Assembly (NCBI GenBank): GCA_041691815.1
Contig: JBEPTZ010000003.1
Span: 1-64,000 of the forward strand
DNA length: 64,000 nt
From: 70-18 sp041691815
GTDB taxonomy: Bacteria > Pseudomonadota > Alphaproteobacteria > Acetobacterales > Acetobacteraceae
Direction: 5' to 3'
Positions 1-8,387 of this stretch are shown here, piece by piece. Within the stretch, counting starts at the first letter, position 1; every line of letters starts with the position of its first letter. The position numbers and the translations under genes are program-made. The notes under the pieces are model-generated. The model searched no databases. It had not been told where the DNA came from and saw only the letters and a program-made list of their open reading frames with translations.

Positions 1-678
1 CTCGGCCCGATCGCCTTCCAGTTCGGCACCCGCCCGCTGCTGACCAAGGAAAGCCCGATCGGCGACGCCTGGAAGCGCCGGCTGCTGACGTTGAAGGAGG
101 GCGACGTCTTCCTCAACCATTTCAGCCCGACCGGCTTCTATTCCTCGGCGGTGAACAACGACTTCATCAAGGAACTGCGCGAACGCAACGACCGCCAGGT
201 GGCCTTCACCACCGAGCCGGTGGGCGAGCACCAGGCGGAATTCGGTGTCGGCCCGCGCAAGCGCATCGTCTACCTCACGCCGCCCGACCTGTCCCGCGCC
301 CAGGGCTGGGAGAGCCAGGGCTTCACCGAGGCAATGCGCACGCCGGATTCGACGCTGATCTTCGTCACCCCGGACAAATCGCAGGAGATCGTCCAGGATC
401 AGATCAACTGCATGGGCTGCCTCAGCCAGTGCCGGTTTTCCAACTGGACGCATCACGGCCCGGAATACAGCACCGGCAAGAAGGCCGATCCGCGCAGCTT
501 CTGCATCCAGAAAACGCTGCAAGACATCGCCCACGAGTCCGACCTCGACGCGGTGCTGGAGAAGAACCTGATGTTCTCCGGCCACAACGCCTACCGCTTC
601 GCAAAGGACCCGTTCTACGGCAACGGCTTCATCCCGACGGTGCGGCAACTGGTCGAGCGGATTTTGACCGGAAGGTAA
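1..678 (+). CDS. nitronate monooxygenase-like flavin oxidoreductase, C-terminal part
   Basis: The reading frame is open from the first base, so the gene begins outside the window; 225 residues are visible before the stop. The fragment resembles the C-terminal half of NAD(P)H-dependent flavin oxidoreductases of the nitronate monooxygenase (2-nitropropane dioxygenase) family: it opens with a barrel-like stretch (IAFQFGTRPLL) and continues with a long C-terminal extension. A cysteine cluster CMGCLSQC lies at visible residues 137-144, a feature I cannot assign to a known metal site. The family oxidises alkyl nitronates using FMN in the cytoplasm. The N-terminal FMN-binding part is not visible, so the family call is moderate and the substrate unknown. 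The stop is 7 bp before an A/B repeat element. Confidence 0.65.
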   Translation, partial: LGPIAFQFGTRPLLTKESPIGDAWKRRLLTLKEGDVFLNHFSPTGFYSSAVNNDFIKELRERNDRQVAFTTEPVGEHQAEFGVGPRKRIVYLTPPDLSRAQGWESQGFTEAMRTPDSTLIFVTPDKSQEIVQDQINCMGCLSQCRFSNWTHHGPEYSTGKKADPRSFCIQKTLQDIAHESDLDAVLEKNLMFSGHNAYRFAKDPFYGNGFIPTVRQLVERILTGR

Positions 679-685
679 GGAAGCA

Positions 686-806
686 GTTCTTTTTTGCAAA
701 AAAGAACCAAAAAACTTTATCCGCCTTGCGACAGCCGAGGTGCGGAGACGCTGGAGCCTCCAAAACGGATGAAGTTTTTTTGCTTCTTTGTTTTCAAACA
801 AAGAAG
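686..806. repeat. A/B intergenic element copy 1 (complete)
   Basis: Type A palindrome at 686-707 (arms GTTCTTTTTT and AAAAAAGAAC, loop GC) and type B palindrome at 783-806 (arms CTTCTTTGTTT and AAACAAAGAAG, loop TC). Between them AAAAAACTTTATCCG pairs with CGGATGAAGTTTTTT around a GGAG...CTCC core. It lies between two convergent genes, 7 bp from one stop codon and 11 bp from the other, as expected of a bidirectional Rho-independent terminator. Confidence 0.9.
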
Positions 807-817
807 ACTTTCTTGCC

Positions 818-2617
818 TCACCCGAGCGCCTCATCGAGATCGCGGATCAGATCCTCCGCGTTCTCCAACCCGATCGACAGCCGCACCACGTCCGGTCCGG
901 CGCCGGCGGCGATCTGCTGCTCGTCGGTCAGTTGCCGGTGGGTGGTCGAGGCCGGATGCAGGATCAGGCTGCGGGTGTCACCGAGATTGGCCAGGTGCGA
1001 GAACAGCCGCACCGCTTCGACCAGCCTGGTGCCCGCCTTGAAGCCGCCCTTGACCCCGAATGTGAACACCGAGCCGGCGCCGCGCGGCATGTAGCGCTGC
1101 GCCAGCGCGTGGTACGGGCTGTCCGGCAGGCCGGCATACGAAACCCAGGCGACACGCGGATCGCCGGCCAGGAACGCCGCGACCTTGCCGGCGTTGGCCA
1201 CGTGGCGTTCCATGCGCAGCGGCAAGGTCTCGATGCCGGTGAGGATCAGGAAGGCGTTCATCGGCGCCAGGGTCGGCCCGAAATCGCGCAATCCCACTGC
1301 TCGTGCCTTGGTAGTGAAGGCGAAATCGCCGAAATTTTCGTGAAATTTCAGGCCGTGATAGGCCGGCTCCGGGTCGCTGAGGCTGGGGAAGCGGTTGCCG
1401 GCCGACCAGTCGAACTTGCCGGATTCCACCGCCACGCCGCCGAGCGAATTGCCGTGGCCGCCGAGGAACTTGGTCATCGAGTGGAGCACCAGGTCGGCGC
1501 CATGCTCGAACGGCCGGCACAGATACGGGCTGGCCAGCGTGTTGTCGACGATCAGCGGGATGCCGGCGCCGTGGGCGATATCCGCAATCGCCTGCAGGTC
1601 GCTCACGATGCCGCCGGGATTGGCCAGGCTCTCGACGAAGATCGCCTTGCATTTCGGCGTCAGCGCGGCGCGGAAATTCTCCGGATCGGTCGGGTCAACG
1701 AAGTGGCAGCCCCATCCCAGCTTCTTGAACGACAGCGAGAACTGGGTGAGCGAGCCGCCATACAGGTTGCGGCTGGCGAGGAATTCGTCGCCCGGCGACA
1801 GCAGCGTGAAGAAGGTGAGGAACTGCGCCGCATGCCCGGACGCCGCCGCCACCGCCGCCCGCCCGCCTTCCAGCGCCGCCACCCGCTCCTCCAGCACCGA
1901 AACGGTCGGGTTGGACAGCCGCGCGTAGACATGGCCGAAATCATGCAGGTTGAACAGCGAGGCGGCGTGATCGACATCCTCGAACACATAGGCGGTGGTC
2001 TGGTAGATCGGCGTGATCCGCGCGCCGGTGGCGCTGTCCGGTGCGGCGCCGGCATGTATCGCCAGCGTGTCGAAACCGAAATTCGCCGAACGGTCCGGCG
2101 CCGGGTGCCGCTTGCCCCGCCGCTCGGTCGGCGCTTCGGCGGGCCGGTTGCGGATCAGCCCGGAATTGACCCCGCCGCGCGACAATTCGCCGCCGAGCCG
2201 GCCGTATTCGATCTTCGGGCAGCGATCCATCACCACCTCGATGCCGGCCTGCTCGGCGCGGGCGGCGGCCTCGTCGTTGCGGACCCCGAGTTGCATCCAC
2301 ACCACCCTGGCGCCGATCGCGATCGCGTCCTCGACGATCGGCGGCACCTGCGCCGAGGCGCGGAACACGTCGACCATGTCGACCTTGTCCGGGATGTCGC
2401 GCAGGCTGGCATAGACGGTCTCGCCCAGCAGTTGCTGCCCGGCGGTGCCGGGGTTCACCGGGATGACGCGATAGCCCTTTGATTGCAGATACTTCATCAC
2501 GAAGTAGCTCGGCCGGTTCCAGTTCGACGAGGCGCCGGCCATGGCGATGGTATGGACGCCTTGCAGGATCGCGCGGATCTTGGCGTCGGGGTAGCTCATG
2601 GTCACGACATCGTTCAT
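818..2617 (-). CDS. CoA-binding domain fused to O-acetylhomoserine sulfhydrylase
   Basis: A 599-residue two-domain protein. Residues about 10-135 form a Rossmann CoA-binding domain of the YccU type (AMAGASSNWNRPS near 25-37, then IPVNPG). After a charged linker (about 140-178) a full PLP-dependent Cys/Met metabolism enzyme of the MetY family follows, with its PLP lysine K383 in HSMTKFLGGHGNSLGG. MetY makes homocysteine from O-acetylhomoserine and sulfide in the cytoplasm. MetY alone is about 430 residues, so the front domain is an addition. The ATG at 2617 is used; an in-frame ATG lies six codons later. It starts 6 bp after the upstream hypothetical gene ends, so the two are probably one transcript. 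The function of the MetY part is well supported; the role of the CoA domain is unknown. Confidence 0.85.
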   Translation of the reverse strand: MNDVVTMSYPDAKIRAILQGVHTIAMAGASSNWNRPSYFVMKYLQSKGYRVIPVNPGTAGQQLLGETVYASLRDIPDKVDMVDVFRASAQVPPIVEDAIAIGARVVWMQLGVRNDEAAARAEQAGIEVVMDRCPKIEYGRLGGELSRGGVNSGLIRNRPAEAPTERRGKRHPAPDRSANFGFDTLAIHAGAAPDSATGARITPIYQTTAYVFEDVDHAASLFNLHDFGHVYARLSNPTVSVLEERVAALEGGRAAVAAASGHAAQFLTFFTLLSPGDEFLASRNLYGGSLTQFSLSFKKLGWGCHFVDPTDPENFRAALTPKCKAIFVESLANPGGIVSDLQAIADIAHGAGIPLIVDNTLASPYLCRPFEHGADLVLHSMTKFLGGHGNSLGGVAVESGKFDWSAGNRFPSLSDPEPAYHGLKFHENFGDFAFTTKARAVGLRDFGPTLAPMNAFLILTGIETLPLRMERHVANAGKVAAFLAGDPRVAWVSYAGLPDSPYHALAQRYMPRGAGSVFTFGVKGGFKAGTRLVEAVRLFSHLANLGDTRSLILHPASTTHRQLTDEQQIAAGAGPDVVRLSIGLENAEDLIRDLDEALG

Positions 2618-2623
2618 CGCGAG

Positions 2624-3199
2624 CTACCGCCGCTCCGTCCAGCTTTCCGAGAACGCCAGCGCGCAGGTGCTGAACGGCCGCCCCTCGCGCTGGCGGGCCC
2701 AGGGCTGGCCGGCCGCGGTCACCCCGTTGCGGGTCACCTGGGCGCCCAGCGCCGGCACCAGCACGGTGCACACCCCATAGCGCCGCGTCGGGTCTTCCGA
2801 CGGCTGGGTGTGCAGCAGCAGCGGCTCGCCGATGCGATACCACGTCAGCGCGATACGCTCCTCGCCGGTGTCCAGCCGCTCGGTCCAGGAGTCGCGGGCA
2901 TCGCCGTGGCGGCGGAAGCGGGCCAGGGTGGCGGGCAGGCTCTCATCGGCCAGCTCCGCGTTCAGCATCCCCTGCACGGTGGCTTGCAGCCAGCGGGCCA
3001 TGGCGATGTTGTCGCTGTAGATGCGCCAAGCGCCATCGGTCAGCTCGCTCTTGAGATACAGCACATGGCCTGGCCCCGCCGGCGACAGCAGGATGCGCCA
3101 GAAGCTGGCATTGGTGGTGATCGGGCCGTCATCGGTGGCGCTGAGGCGGATGAACGGGTTCTCCCCGGTCAGGATCACACGGTTGGCATCTGCGCTCAT
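2624..3199 (-). CDS. hypothetical protein, 191 aa
   Basis: I do not recognise a family. The protein is soluble in appearance, with no signal peptide or membrane segment, and is rich in Trp and Arg (ASFWRILLSP, DGAWRIYSDNIAMARWLQATVQG, WTERR at the C-terminus). It is the first gene of a two-gene minus-strand unit with the CoA-binding/MetY fusion, separated from it by 6 bp, and lies 123 bp from a divergent GST gene. The position suggests co-expression with sulfur amino-acid synthesis, but nothing in the sequence supports a specific role. Confidence 0.7.
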   Translation of the reverse strand: MSADANRVILTGENPFIRLSATDDGPITTNASFWRILLSPAGPGHVLYLKSELTDGAWRIYSDNIAMARWLQATVQGMLNAELADESLPATLARFRRHGDARDSWTERLDTGEERIALTWYRIGEPLLLHTQPSEDPTRRYGVCTVLVPALGAQVTRNGVTAAGQPWARQREGRPFSTCALAFSESWTERR

Positions 3200-3322
3200 G
3201 GTGCGGTCTCCCTGGCGACAATGTGGCCGCCATCATCGCCGCTTCGTGCCCGCACGGCCAGCCCCCGCTTGCAGACAAAACCACGCGGCCCCACTGTCCG
3301 GGCTCGCACACGGAGCACCGCC

Positions 3323-3922
3323 ATGAAATTCGCCTATTCCCCCGCCAGCCCCTATGCCCGCAAGGCATTGGCCTGCGCCATCGCCCGCGGCATCGACAGC
3401 CGCCTCGAACTCTGGAAGGTCGGCACCACCGACCCGGCACTGCTCCCGATCAACCCGCTGTCCAAGATCCCGACCCTGGTCACCGATGACGGCGTCTCGC
3501 TGTACGACAGCCCGGTGATCTGCGAGTATCTCGACAGCCTGGGCGATGCCCCGAAGCTGTTCCCGCCGCCCGGCCCGGCCCGCTGGACCGCGCTGCGCCA
3601 GCAGGCACTGGCCGACGGCATCCTGGACGCCAGCCAGCCACGCCGGCGCGAGATCGCGCTGCCGCAGGACCAGGGGCGGGTGGACTACATCGCCCAGCAG
3701 CGCGGCAAGGTCGCCCGCTCGGTCGCGGCGCTGGAGAGTGAGGCCGGCACGCTCGGCCAACTGGCGACCATCGGCGAGATCACCGTCGCCTGCGCGCTGG
3801 GCTACCTGGATTTCCGCTACGCCAACGAACCCTGGCGGCCGGGGCATCCGAAGCTGGAGGCCTGGTACGCGAAAGTGGTGGCGCTGCCGCCGCTGGCGCG
3901 GACGATGCCGCCGGCGGGGTAA
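3323..3922 (+). CDS. glutathione S-transferase family protein
   Basis: 199 residues. The N-terminal thioredoxin-fold domain is plain: YSPASPYARKAL at residues 4-15, the cis-proline segment NPLSKIPTLV near 47-56, and the glutathione-contact DSPVICEYLD near 64-73. An all-helical C-terminal domain follows, ending with the usual HPKLEAWYAKVVALP. The start at ATG 3323 fits the fold; the open frame runs further upstream but that part has no homologous character. Expected to conjugate glutathione to electrophiles or reduce peroxides in the cytoplasm; substrate unknown. Transcribed divergently from the hypothetical/MetY pair and followed after 23 bp by a truncated A/B element. Confidence 0.85.
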   Translation: MKFAYSPASPYARKALACAIARGIDSRLELWKVGTTDPALLPINPLSKIPTLVTDDGVSLYDSPVICEYLDSLGDAPKLFPPPGPARWTALRQQALADGILDASQPRRREIALPQDQGRVDYIAQQRGKVARSVAALESEAGTLGQLATIGEITVACALGYLDFRYANEPWRPGHPKLEAWYAKVVALPPLARTMPPAG

Positions 3923-3945
3923 GGCCCGGCGGGGTAAGGCAAGGT

Positions 3946-4022
3946 CTTCTTTTTGTGAACAAAAAGAAGCAAAAAAACTTTTCATCCCCTGGAGTCTTGG
4001 TCAACTCCCGAGGCTCCAGGGG
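3946..4022. repeat. A/B intergenic element copy 2 (truncated)
   Basis: Only the type B palindrome is present (3946-3969; arms CTTCTTTTTGT and ACAAAAAGAAG, loop GA), followed by CAAAAAAACTTTTCATC. The type A end is missing. In its place CCCCTGGAG (3986-3994) pairs with CTCCAGGGG (4014-4022), a stem-loop extending almost to the stop codon of the convergent phnE-type gene. It still looks able to terminate transcription. Confidence 0.8.
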
Positions 4023-4025
4023 CGG

Positions 4026-4865
4026 CTATTCGCTCACTCTTCGCCTGATCCGCTCGGAGATGAAATCGATGACCGCCACCGTTGCCAGGATCAGCAGGAT
4101 GATGAACGCCACCTCATCCCAGTAGCGCACCTTGATCCGTTCGGCGATCTGCAGCCCGATGCCGCCGGCGCCGACCACCCCCAGAACGCTGGCGCTGCGG
4201 GTATTGCTCTCCACCGAATACAGGAACACCGCCACCATCACCGGCAGCACCTGCGGCAGCAGCCCGAACCGCAGGCGCAGCACCGGATGCGCGCCGGTGG
4301 CGGTGATCGCCTCGCCGGGGCCGGGATCGGCATTCTCGATCGCCTCGGCGAACAGCTTGGCCAGCACCGCGACCTCGGCCGCCATGATCGCCAGCACCCC
4401 GGCCAGCGGCCCCAGCCCCACCGCCCGCACGAAGGCCAGCGCCCAGATCAGTTGGTCCATGCCGCGGAACCCGTCGAACACCCGGCGGATGGAGAAATGC
4501 GCCAACGCGTTCACCACCACGTTGCGGGCGCCGAGAAACCCCAGCGGCACCGCCACCACCATCGCAGCAAAGGTGCCGAGAAAGGCCATCGCCACGCTTT
4601 GCCCCATCCCGGTCAGGATTTCCCGCCATTGCGTGCCGGGCCTCGGTGGGATCATCAGCCGCACGATGGTCAGCAGCCCGTCCAGCCCATGCCACAGCCG
4701 CTGCGGCGTGATGCCGAACCACCACAGCACCGCCCCCAGCCAGCCGACAAACCCCACCGCCACCGCAATCCGCACCGCCCGCACCCGCGGCGCCGCGGTG
4801 AACGCGCGCGGCATCTGCGCCTGCCAGGCGGCAATCTCGGCGGCGCTCATTTCGCCGGCCTTCAC
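4026..4865 (-). CDS. phnE: phosphonate-type ABC transporter permease (second PhnE)
   Basis: Inner-membrane permease of the PhnE family, about 279 residues. Several hydrophobic segments are visible, and the cytoplasmic coupling loop has the family pattern (LFAEAIENADPGPGEAITATGAHPVLRLRFGLLPQVLP), followed by SVLGVVGAGGIGLQI near the C-terminus. The GTG at 4865 overlaps the stop of the preceding permease and has a GGGAGAGG sequence just upstream; ATG 4850 five codons later is an alternative. With the neighbouring permease and binding protein it forms phnD-phnE-phnE. Phosphonate, phosphite or phosphate esters are all possible ligands. No ATPase gene is next to it. Confidence 0.88.
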   Translation of the reverse strand: MKAGEMSAAEIAAWQAQMPRAFTAAPRVRAVRIAVAVGFVGWLGAVLWWFGITPQRLWHGLDGLLTIVRLMIPPRPGTQWREILTGMGQSVAMAFLGTFAAMVVAVPLGFLGARNVVVNALAHFSIRRVFDGFRGMDQLIWALAFVRAVGLGPLAGVLAIMAAEVAVLAKLFAEAIENADPGPGEAITATGAHPVLRLRFGLLPQVLPVMVAVFLYSVESNTRSASVLGVVGAGGIGLQIAERIKVRYWDEVAFIILLILATVAVIDFISERIRRRVSE

Positions 4866-5722
4866 ATTGCCTCTCCCATCGCCCAGCTGCGCAACCGCTC
4901 GCTGGCCAGGTCGATCGCCGCCACCACCAGCACGATCAGCACCACGATGGCGCTGATCTCCTGGTAGTAGTTGAAGCTGATCACCTGGTACAATTCCTGC
5001 CCGATCCCACCGGCGCCGACAAACCCGATCACCGTCGCCCCGCGCACGTTGAACTCGAAGCGCAGCAGCAGGTAGCTGAGGAAATTCGGCAACACCTGCG
5101 GCAGGATGGCGTAGCGCACCCCATGCAGCCAGGTGCCGCCGGCGGCGCGAACCCCGTCCCACGGCCGCATATCGGCGTTCTCCACCACCTCGGCGAACAG
5201 CTTGCCGGTGGCGCCCACGGTGTGCAGCCCGATCGCCACGATGCCGGCCAGTGGCCCGACCCCGAACGCCCAGACCAGGATCAGCGCATAGACGATGTCC
5301 GGCACCGAGCGAAACACCTCCAGCAGCCGCCGGAACCCCAGATACACCACCCGGTTCGGCGCCAGATTGGCCGCCGCCGGAAAGCACAGCAGCCCCCCCA
5401 GCAGCCCGCCACCCAGCGTCGCCAGCGCCGCCATCTGGCTGGTCTCGAACAGCAGCCACGCCCAGCTGTCCAGCCGATAGAACCAGTACGCCAGCGACCC
5501 CTCGGTCTTGGTGCCATCGAGCAGGCTCGCCCAGTGCAGCGTCGGCGCCAGCTTGGCGAAATACTCGCCCACCCTGGGCACCCCCGCCCACAACACCGCC
5601 GGCGATACCTCGGACTCCCACGCCGACAACAGCAGCGCCACCAGCAGCAGCCCGCCATAACCCAGCGTCGCCATGCGCCGTGCATGCCGCCGGGCGCGCC
5701 AGGACTGCTCGATATCAAGCAA
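4862..5722 (-). CDS. phnE: phosphonate-type ABC transporter permease (first PhnE)
   Basis: PhnE-family permease with N-terminal SWRARRHARRMATLGYGG before the first membrane span and the coupling loop LFAEVVENADMRPWDGVRAAGGTWLHGVRYAILPQVLP; ends ERLRSWAMGEAM. Its stop overlaps the GTG of the next permease. The start is uncertain: TTG 5722 gives LLDIEQSWRARR, ATG 5674 would cut off the basic N-terminus, and an ATG at 5764 would begin inside the A palindrome of the adjoining A/B element. The frame stays open to 5839, but those codons are repeat sequence. It imports substrate with PhnD. The repeat separates it from phnD, which would split or attenuate the operon. Confidence 0.82.
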   Translation of the reverse strand: MLDIEQSWRARRHARRMATLGYGGLLLVALLLSAWESEVSPAVLWAGVPRVGEYFAKLAPTLHWASLLDGTKTEGSLAYWFYRLDSWAWLLFETSQMAALATLGGGLLGGLLCFPAAANLAPNRVVYLGFRRLLEVFRSVPDIVYALILVWAFGVGPLAGIVAIGLHTVGATGKLFAEVVENADMRPWDGVRAAGGTWLHGVRYAILPQVLPNFLSYLLLRFEFNVRGATVIGFVGAGGIGQELYQVISFNYYQEISAIVVLIVLVVAAIDLASERLRSWAMGEAM

Positions 5723-5728
5723 GAAAAG

Positions 5729-5848
5729 GGTTCTTTTTTGCAAAAAAGAACCAAAAAACGCCATCCGCCTTGCCGCAGCGGAGCGGCGGAGACGCCGTAC
5801 ACTCCAGGGGATGAAGTTTTTTTGCTTCTTTGTTTTCAAACAAAGAAG
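5729..5848. repeat. A/B intergenic element copy 3 (complete)
   Basis: Type A palindrome 5729-5752 (a GG/CC base pair added outside the usual arms, loop GC) and type B palindrome 5825-5848 (arms CTTCTTTGTTT/AAACAAAGAAG). The core reads GGAGACGCCGTACACTCC. It lies between phnD and the first phnE gene, which are in the same direction, 12 bp beyond the phnD stop codon, so it sits inside what would otherwise be one operon. Confidence 0.9.
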
Positions 5849-5860
5849 ACTTCCTCGCCT

Positions 5861-6856
5861 TCACCGCTGCCGTCGCGCCGCCGCCTCGGCTTTGCGGATA
5901 TCGACGAACACCTGATAATCGGCATGCGTCACCGGCACCCAGTCCTTGCCGGTCCCCATGTCCACCGCGTGATAGATCTCGGGATAATGCTTCGGGATCG
6001 CCCGGTGCAGCGCCAGCATATCGGCCTGGAACGCCGGCGGCGTGTCGGCGCGCAGCACGAACGGCCCGTTCAGGATCGGCCGCGACTTCCAGATGATCCG
6101 GATGTCCTTCATGTCCAGCAGCTTGTGGTCGGACATCATCCGCAGCGTGCCGCGGGTATAGCCCATCTCGCGGTCGCCGATGCCCGAGGTCCAGGTCACC
6201 CCGGCATCGTATTGCTTGCCCAGCACCGCGATCACCGCCTGCTCGTGCCCGCCGGCGAACCCGGTGCGGCCGAAATACTTGCCCGGTTCCGGATCGATCC
6301 CCTCGGCGCGGAACTCGGCGCGCGGAATCAGGTAGCCCGAGGCGCTGTTCGGGTCCGACCACGCCAGCGACTTCCCCTTCATATCGGCCAGCGACATGAT
6401 CTTGGAATCCGCCCGCACATACATCGCCGCCACGTAGCTGGTGCTGCCATCCGCCTCCTGCGTGGTCAGGATCGGGATGACATTGCCGTGGCTCTCCATC
6501 CAGGCCCCGGCATAGGCGGCCGGGCTCATATACGAAGCGTCGATCTGCCCGGCGGCGAAACCCTGGATCACCCCGGCATAGTCGGCCGCCAGCAGCAGCT
6601 TCACCGGCACCTTGAAGGTGTCCTCCAGCAGCTTCTGGTAGCCGCCGTAGCGCGCCAGCCGGTCGGTGTCGTTCTCACCGCCCAGCAGCCCGAGCCGGAT
6701 CACCGGAATCTTGTCCGCCCAGGCGCGACGCCCAGGCGCCGGCATCGGGCGGTCATCATCGGCCCCCGTGCTGGCAGCTTGGGCCGCCATCGGCCAGGCA
6801 AGGCGGGCCAGCGGCAGGCAGGCGGCGGTGGCAAGCAGATGGCGGCGGGTCAGCAT
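5861..6856 (-). CDS. phnD: phosphonate-type ABC transporter substrate-binding protein
   Basis: Periplasmic binding protein of the PhnD/PhnX type, 331 residues. The N-terminus MLTRRHLLATAACLPLARLA has a twin-arginine followed by a hydrophobic core, so export by Tat is possible, with cleavage near AQAA-S. The mature part has the family layout: IRLGLLGGEN, DYAGVIQGFAAGQIDASYMSPAAY, LAWSDPNSASGYLIPR and a lid with ILNGPFVLRADTP. ATG 6856 is chosen because the signal peptide begins there; the open frame extends 22 codons upstream without homologous character. It captures a phosphonate or related oxyanion for the two PhnE permeases. Divergent from the flavin monooxygenase gene with 130 bp between them, which should hold both promoters. 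Confidence 0.85.
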   Translation of the reverse strand: MLTRRHLLATAACLPLARLAWPMAAQAASTGADDDRPMPAPGRRAWADKIPVIRLGLLGGENDTDRLARYGGYQKLLEDTFKVPVKLLLAADYAGVIQGFAAGQIDASYMSPAAYAGAWMESHGNVIPILTTQEADGSTSYVAAMYVRADSKIMSLADMKGKSLAWSDPNSASGYLIPRAEFRAEGIDPEPGKYFGRTGFAGGHEQAVIAVLGKQYDAGVTWTSGIGDREMGYTRGTLRMMSDHKLLDMKDIRIIWKSRPILNGPFVLRADTPPAFQADMLALHRAIPKHYPEIYHAVDMGTGKDWVPVTHADYQVFVDIRKAEAAARRQR

Positions 6857-6986
6857 GGCGATGCCCTCGGTCTGGCGGCAAAAACAACACCAGCCTGCCC
6901 ATCGCGGCCGGTATGCTGTCAAGCGCCGATGGCACGGGTCTGCGCGGCGACTTTCACCGCCTCGGGATCGCGGCTAGCTTTGCTGC

Positions 6987-8387
6987 ATGACCGAGGTCAA
7001 ATCGATCTACCAGCGCGGCCTGGGCGGCCCGCCCGCCGGCCCCAACACCAGGGGAGCGAAGCGCGTCGCGGTCATCGGCGCCGGCGCCTGCGGCCTCGCC
7101 GCCGCCAAATACCTGCTTCAGGCCGGCTTCGACGTCACCGTGTTCGAGATCGGCAGCCAGATCGGCGGCATGTGGTGCTACGATAACGACAGCGGCCGCT
7201 CCTCCGCCTACCGCACCCTGCACATCAACACCTCGCGCGGCGTCACCCGCTTCAGCGACCTGGATTTCGACGCCGAAACCCAGCCCTTCCCCGACCATGT
7301 CGACATGCACCGCTACCTGGTGAAATACGCTGCCCATTTCGGCGTCACCCCGCATATCCGCTTCAACAGCCAGGTCGCCCGCGTGCAGCCGCTGTTCGAC
7401 CCGGCGCGCGAGACACCGAACTGGCAGATCGAATTGCATGACGGCACCACCGAGCGGTTCGACGCGGTGATCGCCGCCACCGGCCACCTCACCCGCCCGC
7501 TGCACGCCCCGCCGCTGCAGGAATTCACCGGCGAATACCTGCACTCCCACCACTACCGCGCGCCGGAGTCCTTCGTCGGCAAGCGGGTCTGCGTGGTCGG
7601 CGTCGGCAACAGCGCCTGCGACATCGCCAGCGACCTCTGCGTCACCTCGCCCGGCACCGTGCTGGTCGCCCGCTCCGGCGTGGTGATCCTGCCAAAGCTG
7701 CTGTTCGGCCGCGCCTTCACCGACATCACCGCCCGCATCCAGCACCCGCTGATCCCCCGCGCCCTGCGCAACCGGCTGATCCGGCTGCTGATCTGGCTCG
7801 CCCACGGCGACATGGCGAAACTCGGCTTCAAGCCGCCAACCACGCTCACCCACGTCACCTCCAACGCCACCATCGTCACCGACATCGCCTATCGCCGCGT
7901 CACCGTGAAGCAGGGCATCACCAGGGTGGATGGCCGCACCCTGCACTTCGCCGATGGCAGCCAGGGCGAGTTCGACGCGCTGATCGCCGCCACCGGCTAT
8001 CGCATCGACCTCGACTTCCTGCCGCCCGAGGTGCTTTCGGTGCAGGACAACACGCTGCCGCTGTATCTGCGCATGGTGCCGCCGGACTGGCCCGGCCTGT
8101 TCCTGCTCGGCTTCTTCAACACCGACACCGCGCTGAACATGGTGTTCGAGCATCAGGCCCGCTGGATGCGCGAAGTCCTGCTCGGCAACGCCGCCCTGCC
8201 CGATGCCGCCGCGATGCACGCCGCCATCGCCGAGCGCGCGCGCTGGTACGCCGGCCGCTACAAACAATCTTCCCGCCACACCATCGAGGAGGAGCATGTC
8301 CGCTACCTCACCGATCTCCGCCGCGCGATGAAGGCGATGCTGGCGCGCGCCGCCGGCGCCAATACCGCCAGAACAGGGGCCGCCTGA
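6987..8387 (+). CDS. flavin-containing monooxygenase
   Basis: 466-residue class B flavoprotein monooxygenase. It has the FAD-binding GAGACG motif (31-36), the FMO fingerprint beginning at F180 (FTGEYLHSHHY, 180-190), the NADPH-binding GVGNSACD (205-212) and the downstream ATGYRIDLDF motif. Such enzymes insert one oxygen at N or S atoms, or do Baeyer-Villiger oxidation, with FAD and NADPH in the cytoplasm. The substrate is not deducible. It starts 130 bp from divergent phnD; whether the two share a physiological role (for example an organonitrogen or organophosphorus compound) is speculation. A short GC hairpin lies just after the stop. Confidence 0.88.
   Translation: MTEVKSIYQRGLGGPPAGPNTRGAKRVAVIGAGACGLAAAKYLLQAGFDVTVFEIGSQIGGMWCYDNDSGRSSAYRTLHINTSRGVTRFSDLDFDAETQPFPDHVDMHRYLVKYAAHFGVTPHIRFNSQVARVQPLFDPARETPNWQIELHDGTTERFDAVIAATGHLTRPLHAPPLQEFTGEYLHSHHYRAPESFVGKRVCVVGVGNSACDIASDLCVTSPGTVLVARSGVVILPKLLFGRAFTDITARIQHPLIPRALRNRLIRLLIWLAHGDMAKLGFKPPTTLTHVTSNATIVTDIAYRRVTVKQGITRVDGRTLHFADGSQGEFDALIAATGYRIDLDFLPPEVLSVQDNTLPLYLRMVPPDWPGLFLLGFFNTDTALNMVFEHQARWMREVLLGNAALPDAAAMHAAIAERARWYAGRYKQSSRHTIEEEHVRYLTDLRRAMKAMLARAAGANTARTGAA

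Noticed and set aside
788..2482. 564-residue plus-strand open frame antisense to the MetY fusion
   Set aside because: It is a mirror of GC-rich coding sequence (rich in Arg, Gly, His, Gln) without any family motif. Many similar frames (6954-8297 minus, 28501-30108 plus, 41696-43375 plus, 48121-49560 plus) were rejected for the same reason.
3200..3322. SAM-responsive riboswitch upstream of the hypothetical/MetY unit
   Set aside because: Alphaproteobacterial met genes often have one, but I see no pseudoknot-like pattern in this 123-bp gap that I could defend.
2483..3322. N-terminal extension of the GST gene
   Set aside because: The frame is open from 2483, but this part is antisense to the hypothetical gene and MetY, and the thioredoxin fold begins exactly at ATG 3323.
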